DNA of 5,834 nucleotides from positions 84,674-90,507 of the forward strand of contig DBDN01000086.1 in assembly GCA_002293615.1 (NCBI GenBank), given 5' to 3'. Under the pieces are notes generated by a model. That model made no database searches and had not been told where the DNA came from. It saw only the letters and a program-made list of their open reading frames with translations. The position numbers were made by a program, and so were the translations under genes. The DNA is from Betaproteobacteria bacterium UBA931. GTDB taxonomy: Bacteria; Pseudomonadota; Gammaproteobacteria; Burkholderiales; Casimicrobiaceae. Shown piece by piece: positions 5,608 through 5,834 of this stretch. How positions within the stretch are numbered: position 1 is the stretch's first letter; every line of letters starts with the position of its first letter.

Positions 5608-5766
5608 ATGTCTATTCCGTCTTCAGTAGCCACGCCAAAGCGTAAAAATACACGACGTGGTGCGCTAACCGATGTAGTTATCAAACAGGCAAAAACACGA
5701 GATAAGGCATGCAAACTTTTTGACGGCGGAGGAATGTATCTGTTAATCCATCCAAACCGTCGATGA
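5608..5766 (+). pseudogene. Truncated tyrosine integrase (N-terminal ~50 codons only)
   Basis: From ATG 5608 the frame gives 52 residues before TGA 5764-5766. The stretch LTDVVIKQAKTRDKACKLFD followed by GGGMYLLIHPN is the standard opening of P4-type tyrosine integrases (DUF4102-like N-terminal arm-binding domain). A full enzyme has about 400 residues with a C-terminal R-H-R-Y catalytic domain, none of which is present. After HPN the sequence no longer resembles an integrase and runs into an IS3-type transposase tail. Placement 163 bases after tRNA-Leu, pointing away from it, is the classic layout of an integrated island. The fragment cannot be catalytic. Confidence 0.85.
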
Positions 5767-5834
5767 GCTTTTGCAAGGCTTCATTCGGCTCTTGACGGAC
5801 AAACACCGGATGCGGTTTACTTCAACCAACTGCC
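5767..5834 (+). mobile_element. 3' remnant of an IS3-family transposase gene, running off the window
   Basis: Translated in the same frame as the integrase fragment, after its stop, this reads AFARLHSALDGQTPDAVYFN and then QL at the edge. The HSALDG-TPD-VYF pattern is the C-terminal end of IS3-family OrfB transposases (usually with RPH before SAL), just after the DDE catalytic domain. Only this tail is seen, so the 5' part of the element and its left inverted repeat are missing and the junction near 5755-5766 is probably a deletion or recombination scar. The end of the element should lie just beyond the window. No catalytic residues are present, so the call rests on about 20 residues. Confidence 0.65.

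Noticed and set aside
1..5834. CRISPR array or tandem repeat array
   Set aside because: No regularly spaced repeats were seen anywhere in the window.

Overview
The window looks like a chromosomal segment of a proteobacterium of moderate GC. A betaproteobacterium, perhaps Oxalobacteraceae-like, is my best guess. That rests on the GlrK/QseE-GlrR/QseF-type two-component operon with a lipoprotein gene in the middle, the RimJ/RimL-type acetyltransferase, and the style of the DHFR and small basic protein. No taxonomic search was possible, so the assignment is inference.

Layout, left to right. (1) Positions 1-45, minus strand: the first codons of a gene leaving the window, possibly HU-like. (2) 46-273: an AT-rich intergenic stretch with short repeats and one plausible plus-strand promoter. 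(3) 274-622: a possible 35-codon leader ORF, then a small very basic protein whose coding sequence contains a strong intrinsic terminator (534-559) well before its stop codon. (4) 619-1209: a GNAT acetyltransferase whose ATG overlaps the small protein's stop (ATGA). (5) 1234-4659, minus strand: the operon glrK - qseG-like lipoprotein - glrR, convergent with the acetyltransferase. (6) 4731-5255, plus strand: dihydrofolate reductase, divergent from glrK over a 71-bp AT-rich gap. (7) 5358-5444: tRNA-Leu(CAA). (8) 5445-5834: the scar of a mobile element at the tRNA 3' end, with an inverted repeat, the first ~50 codons of a tyrosine integrase, and the C-terminal end of an IS3-family transposase joined in the same frame behind a stop codon.

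How the parts work together. GlrK (membrane sensor kinase), the lipoprotein and GlrR (response regulator) form one envelope-signalling system. GlrR keeps its receiver domain, ATPase motifs and Fis-type DNA-binding helix, but the GAFTGA loop that contacts sigma-54 is replaced, so it probably does not act through sigma-54 in the usual way.

The most interesting locus is 274-622. An intrinsic terminator inside the reading frame of a small basic protein would produce mRNA without a stop codon. That is the gene design of ArfA/BrfA-type backup ribosome-rescue factors, which are made only when trans-translation fails. The protein lacks the ArfA tail motif I know, so it could be a different rescue factor or a family with another role under the same control.
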